NCBI GenBank assembly: GCA_024742475.1
Contig: JANSYI010000006.1
Span: 62,001-126,000 of the forward strand
Source: a bacterium
GTDB lineage: Bacteria > Myxococcota_A > Polyangia > Nannocystales > Nannocystaceae
Direction of reading: 5' to 3'
Length of the DNA: 64,000 nt
Part shown: positions 54,389-63,704 of the stretch, piece by piece
Layout of the letters: every line of letters starts with the position of its first letter
Numbering within the stretch: position 1 is the first letter of the stretch
Notes under the pieces: model-generated
The model's database searches: none
What the model was told of the DNA's origin: nothing
Seen by the model: the letters and a program-made list of their open reading frames with translations, nothing else
Position numbers and translations under genes: made by a program

Positions 54389-55207
54389 TCAGCGCAACCG
54401 ATCGGCGAGCGCCGGGAGGATCACACCGGCGTGCGCGTCGACGCGGAGGTCGGCGTGGGGGTCGCCGCGGGTCGGTCCCAGGTTCACGATTGCGACCGGG
54501 ATCGCCCGCTGGGCCGCCCGACGCACGAAGCGGTAGCCGGAGAACACCGTGAGCGACGAGCCGACGACGAGCAGCGCGTCGGCAGCCTCGACGATCGCGT
54601 AGGCCGCCTCGACCACCGTCTTGGGCACCGACCCGCCGAAGAAGACGACGTGGGGCTTGAGCGGTCCGCCGCAGCGGCGACACGGCGCGACGTCGAAGCG
54701 ACGCACGACGTCGGGCTCGAGGTCCACGTCGCCATCGGGCGCGACGGCGAGCACCTCGGCGAGGAAGTCCGGGTTGCGCGCAGCCATGCGGTCGTGGACC
54801 GAAGCGCGAGGCTCGCGAGCCCCGCACGCGAGGCAGCCGACCTCGTGCAGCGAGCCGTGGAGCTCGAGCGTGCTCGACCCGGCAGCCTGGTGGAGACGGT
54901 CGACGTTTTGCGTGAGCAGCCCGCCCACGACACCTCTGTCCTGCAGGCGGGCGAGTGCGACGTGGCCGGCGTTGGGGCGCGCTGCTGCGAAGCGAGGCCA
55001 CCCCCGGGTCGCGCGCGCCCAGTACCGCTGCCTGACGTCTGCGTCACGGACGAACTCGCGGTGCTGAATCGGGTTGCGCGGGCGGTGACGCGTCTGAGGG
55101 CCGCGATAGTCGGGGATGCCCGACTCGGTGCTGATGCCCGCCCCGGTCAGCACCGCGACACGGCGGTCGCGGAGCAAGCTGACGAGGGCCTCCAGATCGG
55201 CAGACAC
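54389..55207 (-). CDS. Sir2-family NAD-dependent protein deacylase
   Basis: Sirtuin, 272 aa from GTG 55207; an N-terminal extension upstream overlaps the divergent gene and is not needed. NAD-binding TGAGISTESGIPDYRG, then TQNVDRLHQAAGS, catalytic His in LELHGSLHEV, and a zinc site with two CXXC pairs (CLACG, CRRCG). LKPHVVFFGGSVPK is typical. Bacterial sirtuins reactivate acetylated acyl-CoA synthetases, so it could tie to the CoA-thioester genes in this window, but no direct link is visible. Confidence 0.93.
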   Translation of the reverse strand: MSADLEALVSLLRDRRVAVLTGAGISTESGIPDYRGPQTRHRPRNPIQHREFVRDADVRQRYWARATRGWPRFAAARPNAGHVALARLQDRGVVGGLLTQNVDRLHQAAGSSTLELHGSLHEVGCLACGAREPRASVHDRMAARNPDFLAEVLAVAPDGDVDLEPDVVRRFDVAPCRRCGGPLKPHVVFFGGSVPKTVVEAAYAIVEAADALLVVGSSLTVFSGYRFVRRAAQRAIPVAIVNLGPTRGDPHADLRVDAHAGVILPALADRLR

Positions 55208-55270
55208 TGGCGCGAGGCTAGCAGCCTGTGGCGCCGTGACACGCGAGCATCGTCTGCTAGCGTCGAAACC

Positions 55271-56548
55271 ATGCCTTACGCTGGTTTGATTCGTCGGTTC
55301 TCGGTCGGCCTGTCCGTCGCTGCCATGGCGGCAGCCCTCGCCACGCCCACCGAAGCCGACGCCTGTAGTCCCCCCGAGTGCGACGGGTCGCCGCGCATTC
55401 TCTCCTTCGAGCTCGCGCACGCGCAGGTCGCCCCCGACGGCGTCCTCGTCTTCGTCGCCGAGCAAGGCGCGCCCGACGGGGCGTCCGCACAAGACACGCT
55501 CGCCGCCATCGAGCTCGAGGTCCGCAGGGGTGAAGACCCTTTGGAGGGCACCCTCGAGCTCGACGGCGGCCTCTTCATCTGGCGTCCGGCCGAAGCGCTG
55601 CCCGCAGGCGCTGCCCTGTCGGTGTCCGCGCGAATCGACAACGATGCGCTCGACGCCGATCTACGCTGTGGCATCGCCGAGGCGGGTCCCTTCGACCTCG
55701 CCGTCGGTGAAGCGGCGCTGCCCGAGCTCGCGCTGCCCGAGCTCGCGTTCGCCACCGAACACGAGGTCACGCCGGCGATCTCGCTGGAGTCGGTCGTCTG
55801 CTGCGACGGGGCCTACCCCGCCCTCGAGTTCATGTGCGTCGAGGAGGTCGTGTGGAGCGAGGGGCACTGCGCGGCGACGTCGGGCACGGGCTACGCGAGC
55901 GCCTCGTTCTCCGCCGCCGAGCTCGACCCCGCGGTGGCCGCGTCGCTTCGCGCGGAGCTGGTCGTGGGCGAGGAGGTCGTCGCGACGCAGCACGGCAGCG
56001 CGCTCCTCGAGGGGCTGCAGACCTCGCGCGCCGAAGCGTTCGACGCCCGACTTCGCCTGATCAGCCTCATCGACGGCGCTCAGATCGAGAGCGAAGCGTT
56101 CAGCGCCGATGGGGGCGCGCCCGACCAGCTCGGGGAGCTCGAGCTCGACGTCGCGGCCGACCTCGAGGCGATGTGCGACGAGCCGGCCTACGTGTGCGCC
56201 CTCGACGAAGACGCGCAGGCGTGGGACCCCGAGGCATGCGAGCCGTGGGCGGACGACGGAGACTCGGACACCGACGGTGACTCCGACACCGACGGTGACT
56301 CGGACACCGATGGTGACTCGGACACCGACGGTGACTCGGACACCGACGGCGATTCGGACTCCGATTCGGACTCCGACTCCGATTCGGACTCCGACTCCGG
56401 CTCCGACTCCGATACCGACGGGGATGCCGACCAGGACGGCGACGGCGGCGGCGGCGGCTGCAGCGTTGCGGGCGAGGCCGGGGGCGGCAGCAGCTTGCTG
56501 TTCCTGCTCGGCCTGGGCCTCGTGCCGCTGAGACGACGACGCCGCTGA
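55271..56548 (+). CDS. MYXO-CTERM surface protein
   Basis: Exported surface protein, 425 aa. A signal peptide (residues ~1-30, SVAAMAAALATPTEADA) is followed by about 310 residues of unknown beta-rich domain with scattered Cys, including SVVCCDGAYPALEFMC. Then a tandem Asp/Ser/Thr/Gly linker (~330-385). The C-terminus is a MYXO-CTERM sorting signal: GGCSVAGEAGG, a hydrophobic stretch LLFLLGLGLVPL and RRRRR. Myxosortase would process it near the Cys and leave it on the surface. Ends before a strong terminator. Confidence 0.9.
   Translation: MPYAGLIRRFSVGLSVAAMAAALATPTEADACSPPECDGSPRILSFELAHAQVAPDGVLVFVAEQGAPDGASAQDTLAAIELEVRRGEDPLEGTLELDGGLFIWRPAEALPAGAALSVSARIDNDALDADLRCGIAEAGPFDLAVGEAALPELALPELAFATEHEVTPAISLESVVCCDGAYPALEFMCVEEVVWSEGHCAATSGTGYASASFSAAELDPAVAASLRAELVVGEEVVATQHGSALLEGLQTSRAEAFDARLRLISLIDGAQIESEAFSADGGAPDQLGELELDVAADLEAMCDEPAYVCALDEDAQAWDPEACEPWADDGDSDTDGDSDTDGDSDTDGDSDTDGDSDTDGDSDSDSDSDSDSDSDSGSDSDTDGDADQDGDGGGGGCSVAGEAGGGSSLLFLLGLGLVPLRRRRR
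56261..56430 (+). repeat. 18-bp coding repeats encoding Asp/Ser/Thr/Gly linker
   Basis: Units such as GACTCGGACACCGACGGT repeat about five times, then degrade into GACTCC/GATTCG alternation encoding Ser-Asp. This is the linker before the MYXO-CTERM anchor. Copy number probably varies between strains. Confidence 0.9.
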
Positions 56549-56568
56549 GGCGGCGGCGCCCCGCTGAT

Positions 56569-56603
56569 GGAGCGTCCCCCAAGCCGCGGCTCGGGGACGC
56601 TCC
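56569..56603. terminator. Bidirectional hairpin terminator between convergent genes
   Basis: GGAGCGTCCCC (56569-56579) pairs perfectly with GGGGACGCTCC (56593-56603), an 11-bp stem with a 13-base loop. It lies between the MYXO-CTERM gene end and the monooxygenase/reductase stop, so it can serve both strands. A T-tract is missing, as is common in very GC-rich genomes. Confidence 0.8.
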
Positions 56604-58847
56604 TCAATCGCGGCGGGGTCGCGGCTTGGTGGCGATGTACTGGTTGGGCCAGAACACGCCCGGGCCGGCGTACCCCTGCTCGGCGGCCGCGCGAAGCGTG
56701 AAGTGTGGGTCGAGCAGGTGCGGCCTCGCCATGGCGCAGAGGTCGGCGCGGCCCGAGACGACGATGGTATTGACGTGGTCCCAGTTTTGAATCGCGCCGA
56801 CCGCCATCGTGGGGATGCCGACCCGCTGGCGAAGCAGGTCGGCGAACGGGGTCTGGTACATGCGGCCGTACTCGGGCGTGGCGTCGGGGACGGTCTGCCC
56901 GGTGGACACGTCGATGAGGTCACAGCCGTGCTCGCGAAGCATCTGCGCGAGCGCGAGCAGGTCGTCCTCGCTCAAGCCGCCGGGTGCCCAGTCGCAGGCG
57001 GAGATCCGCACCGTGAGCGGCTTGTGCTCGGGCCACACCTCACGCATCGCGTCGAAGACCTCGAGCGGATAGCGCATGCGCCCCTCGATGCTGCCGCCGT
57101 AGCCGTCGGTGCGGAGGTTGGTCAGCGGCGAGATGAACGTCGAGAGCAGGTAGCCGTGGGCGAGGTGAAGCTCTACCAGGTCGAAGCCGGCCTCTTCGGC
57201 GCGCCGCGCCGCCGCGACGAAGTCCGCCTTGACCTTGGCCATGTCGGCCTCGTCCATCGGCTTGGGCGTCTGGCTGCCGGCCTGGTAGGGCAGCGCGGAG
57301 GGAGCCAGCAGTGGCCAGTTGCCCTCGGGCAGCGGTCGGTCCATGCCCTCCCAGAGCAGCCGCGTCGACCCCTTGCGACCGGCGTGGCCGAGCTGAACGC
57401 CGATCTTGCTGCCGCTTCGCTCGTGCACGAACCCGGTGATCCGTCGCCACGCCTTGGTGTGCGCGTCGTCGTAGAGCCCCGTGCAACCCGGCGTGATCCG
57501 GGCGTCGGCCGAGACGTTGGTCATCTCGGTCATCACCAGCCCCGCCCCTCCAACCGCGCGCGCGCCGATGTGCATGAGGTGCCAGTCGTCGGGCGTGCCC
57601 GCGGTGGCCGAGTACTGACACATGGGTGAGACGACCACCCGGTTGCGCAGCGTCATGTCTCGCAGCGCGAACGGGGTGAACATCGGCGGCGGCGCAGGAT
57701 CTTCGGTGACGCCGGCCTGCCTGGCGAACCAAGTGTCGACCGTCTCGATGAACGCGGGGTCGCGCACCTTCAGGTTGCCGTGCGTGACCCGCTTGCTGCG
57801 CGACATCATGCTCACCGTGAACTGCAGCGGGTGAAGGTCGCGGTAGCGACGGATGTTCTCGAACCAGCGACGCGAGGTGGTCGCAGTCTTCTGCAGCTTG
57901 GCCGCGTCGACCCAGCGGGTGTCTTGATAGGCGCGCAAGGCCCCCTGCACGTCGTCTCCGTTCTCGATCACGGCCTGGGCGAGGGTGATGGCGTCCTCCA
58001 TCGCGAGCTTGGTGCCCGAGCCGATCGAGAAGTGCGCGGTGTGGGCGGCGTCGCCGATCAGCACGACGTTGCCTGTGTGCCAGGTGGCGTTCCTGACCCG
58101 TCGGAAGTTGATCCACGACGAGCGGTTGGTCAGGAGCTTCTCGCCATCGAGGTCCTCGGCGAAGAGTTCTTCGCACCAGCGCACCGACTCCTCCACGCTC
58201 ATCGCGTCCAGCCCCGCGCCCACGAACGCCTCCTCGTCGCACTCGACGATGAAGGTGCTGGTCTCGGCATCGAAGGGGTACGCGTGCACCTGAAAAAGCC
58301 CGTGCGGCGTATCGGCGATGAAGAACTTGAACGCGTCGAACACCTTGCGGGTGCCCAGCCAGATGAACTTCGCCGTGCCCATCTCGATCTCGGGCTTGAA
58401 GTGCTCGGCCAGCGCGCCGCGCGTCTTCGAGTTGACGCCGTCGGCCGCGACGATCATGTCGGCATCGGCGAAGATGTCGATGCCCTCGACCTCGACCTCG
58501 AACTGCATTTTCACGCCGAGCTCGGCGCAGCGGTCTTGCAGGATCTGCAGCAGCCGTCGTCGCGCGATGCCAGAGAACCCGTGCCCCGACGAACGAACCG
58601 TCTCGCCCTTGAACCGGGTGTCGATGCTGTCCCAGTGCACGAACTCGTCACGGATGCGCTCATGGGTCTGCGGGTCGGCGTCGAGGAAGTTGCCGAGCGT
58701 CTCGTCGGAGAACACCACGCCCCAGCCAAACGTCTCGCCAGGACGGTTGCGCTCGACCACGTGCACGTCGTGGTGCGGGAGGTGCTTCTTGATCAGGAGC
58801 GCGAAGTACAGACCCCCAGGACCACCACCGATGACGCCGATCTTCAT
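56604..58847 (-). CDS. Bifunctional 2-aminobenzoyl-CoA/salicylyl-CoA monooxygenase-reductase
   Basis: Two-domain flavoenzyme, 747 aa. Residues 1-370 are a FAD-dependent aromatic monooxygenase: [17 protein letters not shown], and [17 protein letters not shown]. Residues ~390-747 are an old-yellow-enzyme FMN reductase ([42 protein letters not shown]). This fusion is known from 2-aminobenzoyl-CoA monooxygenase/reductase and is widely annotated as salicylyl-CoA 5-hydroxylase/oxidoreductase. It hydroxylates and then reduces the ring of the aryl-CoA. The downstream-type enzymes (SDR, RidA, enoyl-CoA hydratase, acyl-CoA dehydrogenase) are at 32.5-35.7 kb. The aryl-CoA ligase is not in this window. 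Confidence 0.93.
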   Translation of the reverse strand: MKIGVIGGGPGGLYFALLIKKHLPHHDVHVVERNRPGETFGWGVVFSDETLGNFLDADPQTHERIRDEFVHWDSIDTRFKGETVRSSGHGFSGIARRRLLQILQDRCAELGVKMQFEVEVEGIDIFADADMIVAADGVNSKTRGALAEHFKPEIEMGTAKFIWLGTRKVFDAFKFFIADTPHGLFQVHAYPFDAETSTFIVECDEEAFVGAGLDAMSVEESVRWCEELFAEDLDGEKLLTNRSSWINFRRVRNATWHTGNVVLIGDAAHTAHFSIGSGTKLAMEDAITLAQAVIENGDDVQGALRAYQDTRWVDAAKLQKTATTSRRWFENIRRYRDLHPLQFTVSMMSRSKRVTHGNLKVRDPAFIETVDTWFARQAGVTEDPAPPPMFTPFALRDMTLRNRVVVSPMCQYSATAGTPDDWHLMHIGARAVGGAGLVMTEMTNVSADARITPGCTGLYDDAHTKAWRRITGFVHERSGSKIGVQLGHAGRKGSTRLLWEGMDRPLPEGNWPLLAPSALPYQAGSQTPKPMDEADMAKVKADFVAAARRAEEAGFDLVELHLAHGYLLSTFISPLTNLRTDGYGGSIEGRMRYPLEVFDAMREVWPEHKPLTVRISACDWAPGGLSEDDLLALAQMLREHGCDLIDVSTGQTVPDATPEYGRMYQTPFADLLRQRVGIPTMAVGAIQNWDHVNTIVVSGRADLCAMARPHLLDPHFTLRAAAEQGYAGPGVFWPNQYIATKPRPRRD

Positions 58848-58931
58848 GGACGCACGAGTCTACGGACGTGTGCCCCTCGCGGTCCGTGATCTGAAGCGGT
58901 GAGTTGCTTCACGGTGTATGCTCCGCGCCGC

Positions 58932-61646
58932 ATGGCTCGCAAAGACCGGTGGCTGCTCGTCGCGTTCGGACTCTCCGGCGCGGCGGCCCTCGGCTACGAG
59001 CTCTTGTGGACGCAGCTGCTCGCGCTGGCGCTCGGACACGAGACCCTGGGGGTGCTCGGGGTGCTGGCCGGTTTCTTCGGCGGCATGGCTGCCGGCGCCG
59101 CGGTCCTCCATCCTCGAGTGCGGGCCACGGCGAACCCCGCCGCGCTGTTCGTGCGTTTGGAGCTCGTTGCGGCGGGCTACGCCCTCGTCTCTCCATGGCT
59201 GCTGCACGCGCTGGCGACGGCGATTCCCCCCACGCTCGGGCAAGTCGCCGGCGACAACGACTCACCGGTGGCGCTCGCGATCGCCATCTGCGTGTCGGCG
59301 CTGACCCTGCTGCCCGCCACGTTCTGCATGGGCGCCACCCTCCCCGCCCTGGTCGAAGCGCGCCGACGTGCGATCGCCGAACCAGCGGGAGGTCGGGGGG
59401 TTGGACGCCTGTACGCGGCCAACGCCCTGGGCGCCACCGCCGGGGTGTTGTGCACGACCTACGTCCTGCTGCCTCAGCTCGGCGCCGGGCTCGGCGCCGC
59501 GGTTCTTGCCGGGCTCGGCTGCGCGAGCGCCTTGGTCGCTCGCCGCTGGGCCGCCGGGGTCGACCAGGCGCCACGCCCCGAAGAGACCGCCTCGCCCCTG
59601 GACACCTCGCACGACCCCGACCCCGACGTCGCGAACGAGCCCTGGCTGCTCCTGTTGGTGCTCGGCGGCACGGGGGTCTGCGGCGTCGGCCTGGAAGTCG
59701 TCGGCGTGCAGGTGCTCTCGCAAACCCTCGAGAACACGATCTACACGTTCGCCCATACGCTGGCGGTCTACCTGCTCGGCACGTCCCTCGGCGCGTTCGC
59801 GTACGCGCGGTGGGTCAAGCCCGCGACGTCCGGCCGCCCCGCGACCGTGCTCGCGGGGCTCCTCGTGCTTCAGGCGCTCACCGTCCTGCTCGCCTCCTTC
59901 GCCTTGGCTGCGGCGCCCGAGGTGATGCAGAGCCTCGCGCCCGCCGATGCCCCCTGGACCGCGCACCTTCGCGCGGAGCTCGTCGTGGCCGCGCTGGTCT
60001 TCGCCGTCCCCACCGTGGTGATGGGCGCGACCTTCAGCCACACGCTCGGCATGCTCGCGCCTCGTGGCGTCGGCCGAGCCTACGCGCTCAACACCCTCGG
60101 AGGCGCTGCGGCGCCGCTGCTGCTCGCGCTGTGGGTCGTGCCCTCGCAAGGCTATCGCGACGGCATGTTCGTCGTGCTCTACGGCTACCTCGCCCTCTTC
60201 GGGGTGTTCACGTGGTACCGCAGGTTCACCGCCAAGCAGCAGCTCGCCGCCATCGTCGGCGTCATCGCGCTGACCTTCACCGCCCCCTCCGACCTCGTGC
60301 TCGCGACCCCCGACGAGGGGTGGACGGTGCTCGAACAAGAGGAGACCGTGATGGGTCTGGTCATCGTGTCCGAGCAGAAGACGCCCCCCGGCGCTGCGGC
60401 CCAGCCCCTCCGGCGGCTGCAGGTCGGGCAGGAGTTTCGCATGGGCGGCGCGCGGGCGTTCGGCGAACGCCGCATGGGCCACATTCCTCTGCTGCTACAC
60501 CCCGAGCCCACACGCGCGCTCTTCCTCGGCGTCGGCACCGGGGCCACGCTCAGCGGCGTCACGGCCCATGACTCGTTGATGCGCGTCGACGGGGTCGAGC
60601 TCGTCCCCGCCGTGCTCGACCAGCTGCACTACTTCGAAGACATCAACGGCAAGGTCGCACAAGCCGACAACGTCACGCTGCACGCAGCCGATGCGCGCCG
60701 CTTCGTCGCGGCCTCGAGCCAGAGCTACGACGTCATCGTCGCCGACCTCTTCCACCCCGGCCGCAACGGCGCGGGGGGGCTGTACGCCAAAGAGCACTTC
60801 GAAAACGTCCGCGCCCGTCTGGCGCACGGAGGCATCTTCGCGCAGTGGCTCCCCCTGTACCAGATGGACATGGACACCCTGAAGGTCGTCATCCGCACCT
60901 TCACCGACGTGTTCGACCCTGCGCAGGCCTGGCTGGGCATCTACAACGTCGACACACCCGCAGTCGCCCTGATCGGCGGCGCCGACGACTCAGCCCTTCA
61001 GCTCGACCCGGCGCGCATCGCCGAGGCCGTCGCCGCCGGGGTCTACGCCGAGGTGCTGATGCAGGAGCCTCGAGACCTCATGGGCGCGTTCATCATGGAC
61101 AGAGCGGCGCTGCAGGCTTATGCGGGCGAGGGCCCCCGCAACACCGACCTGCACCCGCGCGTCATGCTGCAGGCTCCGCAGGTCGCCTACGAGGGCAACC
61201 GGGGCCGGGGCTGGACCAACCTGTCCTCGATGCTCCAGCAGCGCACCACCCTCCCCTTGCCTCCCGACACGCCGCCGCCGTGGCCGGCCGACGCAGCGCG
61301 TTTCGCCACCGCCATCGACGCTCACCTCCGCGCCGAGGCCATCCGGATGGCGCTGGACGATCCCAGCGACCTCTCGACGCTGCCCGAGCCCGCCGTGCTC
61401 GCCTACCTCGAGGCCTACGACGCCGCGCCCGACTTCGCGTCCGCGCGGGGCATGCTCTACCTGACAGCCTCGCGCGCTCCCGAGCACATGAGGCTGATCT
61501 TCGAGCGCATGCTCGAGCGCACGCCCGACGAGCAGCGCGTCTACCAGGCGTACCTCCAGGCGCTCGCGGCCGCCCGGGACAAGCCCGAGTTCGACCGCGT
61601 GCGGTCGCTGGCCCTGGAGAAGTTCCCCCCGCCCCCGGGCCCGTGA
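58932..61646 (+). CDS. Membrane-fused spermidine-synthase-like protein
   Basis: 904 aa from ATG 58932. Residues 1-~475 contain about 12-14 hydrophobic segments of the fused MFS-like domain (GLSGAAALGYELLWTQLL near the start). Residues ~490-800 are a spermidine-synthase-like methyltransferase-fold domain: RALFLGVGTGATLSGV, DGVELVPAVLDQLHYF, ADARRFVAASSQSYDVIVAD. Polyamine-aminopropyl transfer is the family reaction, but such membrane-fused members are mostly untested and the substrate is unknown. The C-terminal ~100 residues are extra helices with tetratricopeptide-like content. Confidence 0.88.
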   Translation: MARKDRWLLVAFGLSGAAALGYELLWTQLLALALGHETLGVLGVLAGFFGGMAAGAAVLHPRVRATANPAALFVRLELVAAGYALVSPWLLHALATAIPPTLGQVAGDNDSPVALAIAICVSALTLLPATFCMGATLPALVEARRRAIAEPAGGRGVGRLYAANALGATAGVLCTTYVLLPQLGAGLGAAVLAGLGCASALVARRWAAGVDQAPRPEETASPLDTSHDPDPDVANEPWLLLLVLGGTGVCGVGLEVVGVQVLSQTLENTIYTFAHTLAVYLLGTSLGAFAYARWVKPATSGRPATVLAGLLVLQALTVLLASFALAAAPEVMQSLAPADAPWTAHLRAELVVAALVFAVPTVVMGATFSHTLGMLAPRGVGRAYALNTLGGAAAPLLLALWVVPSQGYRDGMFVVLYGYLALFGVFTWYRRFTAKQQLAAIVGVIALTFTAPSDLVLATPDEGWTVLEQEETVMGLVIVSEQKTPPGAAAQPLRRLQVGQEFRMGGARAFGERRMGHIPLLLHPEPTRALFLGVGTGATLSGVTAHDSLMRVDGVELVPAVLDQLHYFEDINGKVAQADNVTLHAADARRFVAASSQSYDVIVADLFHPGRNGAGGLYAKEHFENVRARLAHGGIFAQWLPLYQMDMDTLKVVIRTFTDVFDPAQAWLGIYNVDTPAVALIGGADDSALQLDPARIAEAVAAGVYAEVLMQEPRDLMGAFIMDRAALQAYAGEGPRNTDLHPRVMLQAPQVAYEGNRGRGWTNLSSMLQQRTTLPLPPDTPPPWPADAARFATAIDAHLRAEAIRMALDDPSDLSTLPEPAVLAYLEAYDAAPDFASARGMLYLTASRAPEHMRLIFERMLERTPDEQRVYQAYLQALAAARDKPEFDRVRSLALEKFPPPPGP

Positions 61647-61649
61647 CCG

Positions 61650-63599
61650 TCAGTCCTTGCCACCACCATCCCCCGACGCTGGGTTGGGGTCGGGGCAGGT
61701 CTGCGCGAAGTTCAGGTCGTCGATGTACCAGCCGTACTCGAAGCCGCAGCAGTTGTCCCCGGTGTCGTAGGTGAAGCGGATCTGCGCGTCCATGCCGGCG
61801 TACTCCGCCGTGTCGATCATGATGGTGTCCCACTCGTCGGCGCCGCGCGTCTCCACTTGAACGCAGAACGGGAAATCGTCGAGGTCCGGGTCGTTGCAGT
61901 CGGCCAGGGCGAACCAGGTCATCCCGAGGTCGATGGACACCTCGACTCGCTTGGTGTCCGCCGTCGGCGCGGGCTGGTCTTGTGCGCCCCCCTCATCGAC
62001 GTGCCAGGAGTCGAAGATCAGCATGTCGGGCATGGTGTCGACCGGGCTGGTGATCGAGGCAAGGACCCTCTCGCTGCCGGCGCCCCCGAGCGTGCTGCCG
62101 TCGTTGCCGAGGAACGCGGTGTCCATCGGCATGATCGCCGGGTCTCCGTCCTCGTTGCCGGGCATCTGCGAAAAGAGCGTCCAGCTGCCTCCTTCCGTGG
62201 TGGTCGAGTTCCAGCCGGGGAGCCCCGCCTCGAACGTATCGTTGGGGCTCGGGCAGTCCGAGCACACCCCGTCGAGGCAGCCATTGCAGCTCTCCTCCCC
62301 TGCCGGACAGTCTTCGCAGGGCAGAAGGTTCACGAGGTCATTCGCTTGGCAGTAGCCCGCGTCGTCGCAGCTGTCCGCGGAGCCGCATGAGGTCGACGCG
62401 TTCGATCCACAGGCCGCTCCGGCGCCCACCGGCTCGAGGTCGCACGCGCCCCCGGCCCCGCACGCACCGCCTCCACATTCGGTCGCGAACGCATCACACA
62501 CCGAGTCGGCTCCGCACGCGCACTCGGTGGCGAACGACGTCGTGTCGATGAACCAACCTCGCTCGAAGTCGCAGCACCCATCTCCGGTCGCGTACGCGAA
62601 CTCCACGATGCCCACCTGCCCCACCATCGCCTTGGGTACATCGAGACTGACCGGCGTCCAATCGTCCGGTTCGCGGTCGCTGACCGAAGCACAGAGGGGC
62701 GAGTCGGGCGTGACCGTCCCGCAGTTGAGCAGGTCGGTCCACGTCTTGCCCCCATCGACGGACACCCGGACGAACTTGTTGTCGTACGTGCCGCTGCCTT
62801 CGTCGAGGTGCCACGAGAGGAAGTCGAGCGTGGCAGGCAAGAGGAACGGCTTCGTCCGCGCGTAGGAGTTCTCCTCGTGTCCGCCCGGGTACGGTGAGGA
62901 TCGGTTGCCGTCGGTGCCGAAGACCTGGCCACCGAAGGGCAGCTGCGGGAGCAGCAGCCCGCCGCCGCCGAACTTGCCCTTGCCTCCGCTGTAGGCCGAC
63001 GGCGCGCCCGTGTACAGCCCCCAATCACCCGTCAGCTCCCAGCCGACCGTGGAGCGGGTCGTCGTGAACTCGTTGGTCTCGGCAAAGGCCGCGCACGCCG
63101 AGCACGCGCCCGCCGAGCACGCGCACTCGAGCCCGTCGCAGTCCAGGCACGCGGCCCCGTCGCCCAAGACGTTGTCCACGCAGGTGCCCGCGCCGTCGCA
63201 GGCGTCCGCGCCGTTGCACTCCGCGTCAGTCGCGTCACCGCAGGGCGTGCCTTCGGCGAAGTCCGACAGGACGCATCGTCCGCCCTCACAGACCGCGTCG
63301 GTGCACTCGGTCGCCATGTCCGCGCAATCGTCGTTGCCATCGCACGCGGGGCCGTCGGTCGTGCCCGAGCTGTCCGGATCGACCGTCGGGTCGGCGGTCG
63401 TCGAGCCGTCGCTGGTGGTCGAGGGGTCCACCGTCGGGTCGCTCGGGTCGCTCGGGTCGCTCGGGTCGGGGCTCGTCCCGCCCGTGCTGGTGCTCCCCTC
63501 GTCGTCGCTCGGCCCCTGACCGGTCACGTCGTCCGTGCACCCTGACCAAGGGACGAGGAGCAGCAAGAAGGCAAGCGAAGTCCGTGACGAAGCGTGCAT
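61650..63599 (-). CDS. Lipoprotein with Cys-rich modules and duplicated jelly-roll-like domain
   Basis: Exported lipid-anchored protein, 649 aa from ATG 63599. Signal MHASSRTSLAFLLLLVPWSGC has the lipobox WSGC. A Ser/Thr/Asp/Pro linker reaches ~85. A Cys-rich module follows, then two related beta-sandwich domains (~205-380 and ~475-640). The first ends YATGDGCCDFERGWFIDTT and the second YDTGDNCCGFEYGWYIDDL, resembling the immune-inhibitor-A/MAM-like domain associated with surface proteases. No protease domain is attached. Function unknown; perhaps adhesion or carbohydrate binding. Confidence 0.85.
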   Translation of the reverse strand: MHASSRTSLAFLLLLVPWSGCTDDVTGQGPSDDEGSTSTGGTSPDPSDPSDPSDPTVDPSTTSDGSTTADPTVDPDSSGTTDGPACDGNDDCADMATECTDAVCEGGRCVLSDFAEGTPCGDATDAECNGADACDGAGTCVDNVLGDGAACLDCDGLECACSAGACSACAAFAETNEFTTTRSTVGWELTGDWGLYTGAPSAYSGGKGKFGGGGLLLPQLPFGGQVFGTDGNRSSPYPGGHEENSYARTKPFLLPATLDFLSWHLDEGSGTYDNKFVRVSVDGGKTWTDLLNCGTVTPDSPLCASVSDREPDDWTPVSLDVPKAMVGQVGIVEFAYATGDGCCDFERGWFIDTTSFATECACGADSVCDAFATECGGGACGAGGACDLEPVGAGAACGSNASTSCGSADSCDDAGYCQANDLVNLLPCEDCPAGEESCNGCLDGVCSDCPSPNDTFEAGLPGWNSTTTEGGSWTLFSQMPGNEDGDPAIMPMDTAFLGNDGSTLGGAGSERVLASITSPVDTMPDMLIFDSWHVDEGGAQDQPAPTADTKRVEVSIDLGMTWFALADCNDPDLDDFPFCVQVETRGADEWDTIMIDTAEYAGMDAQIRFTYDTGDNCCGFEYGWYIDDLNFAQTCPDPNPASGDGGGKD

Positions 63600-63704
63600 G
63601 AGGGCAACCGTGCCTTGCCCCCCGACTTCATGGCAATGTCGGCCCGCTTCACTTTGTGAAACACTCGGAGCAGCGCGGTGCGATTCCGCTCTACGCCCTC
63701 CGCG

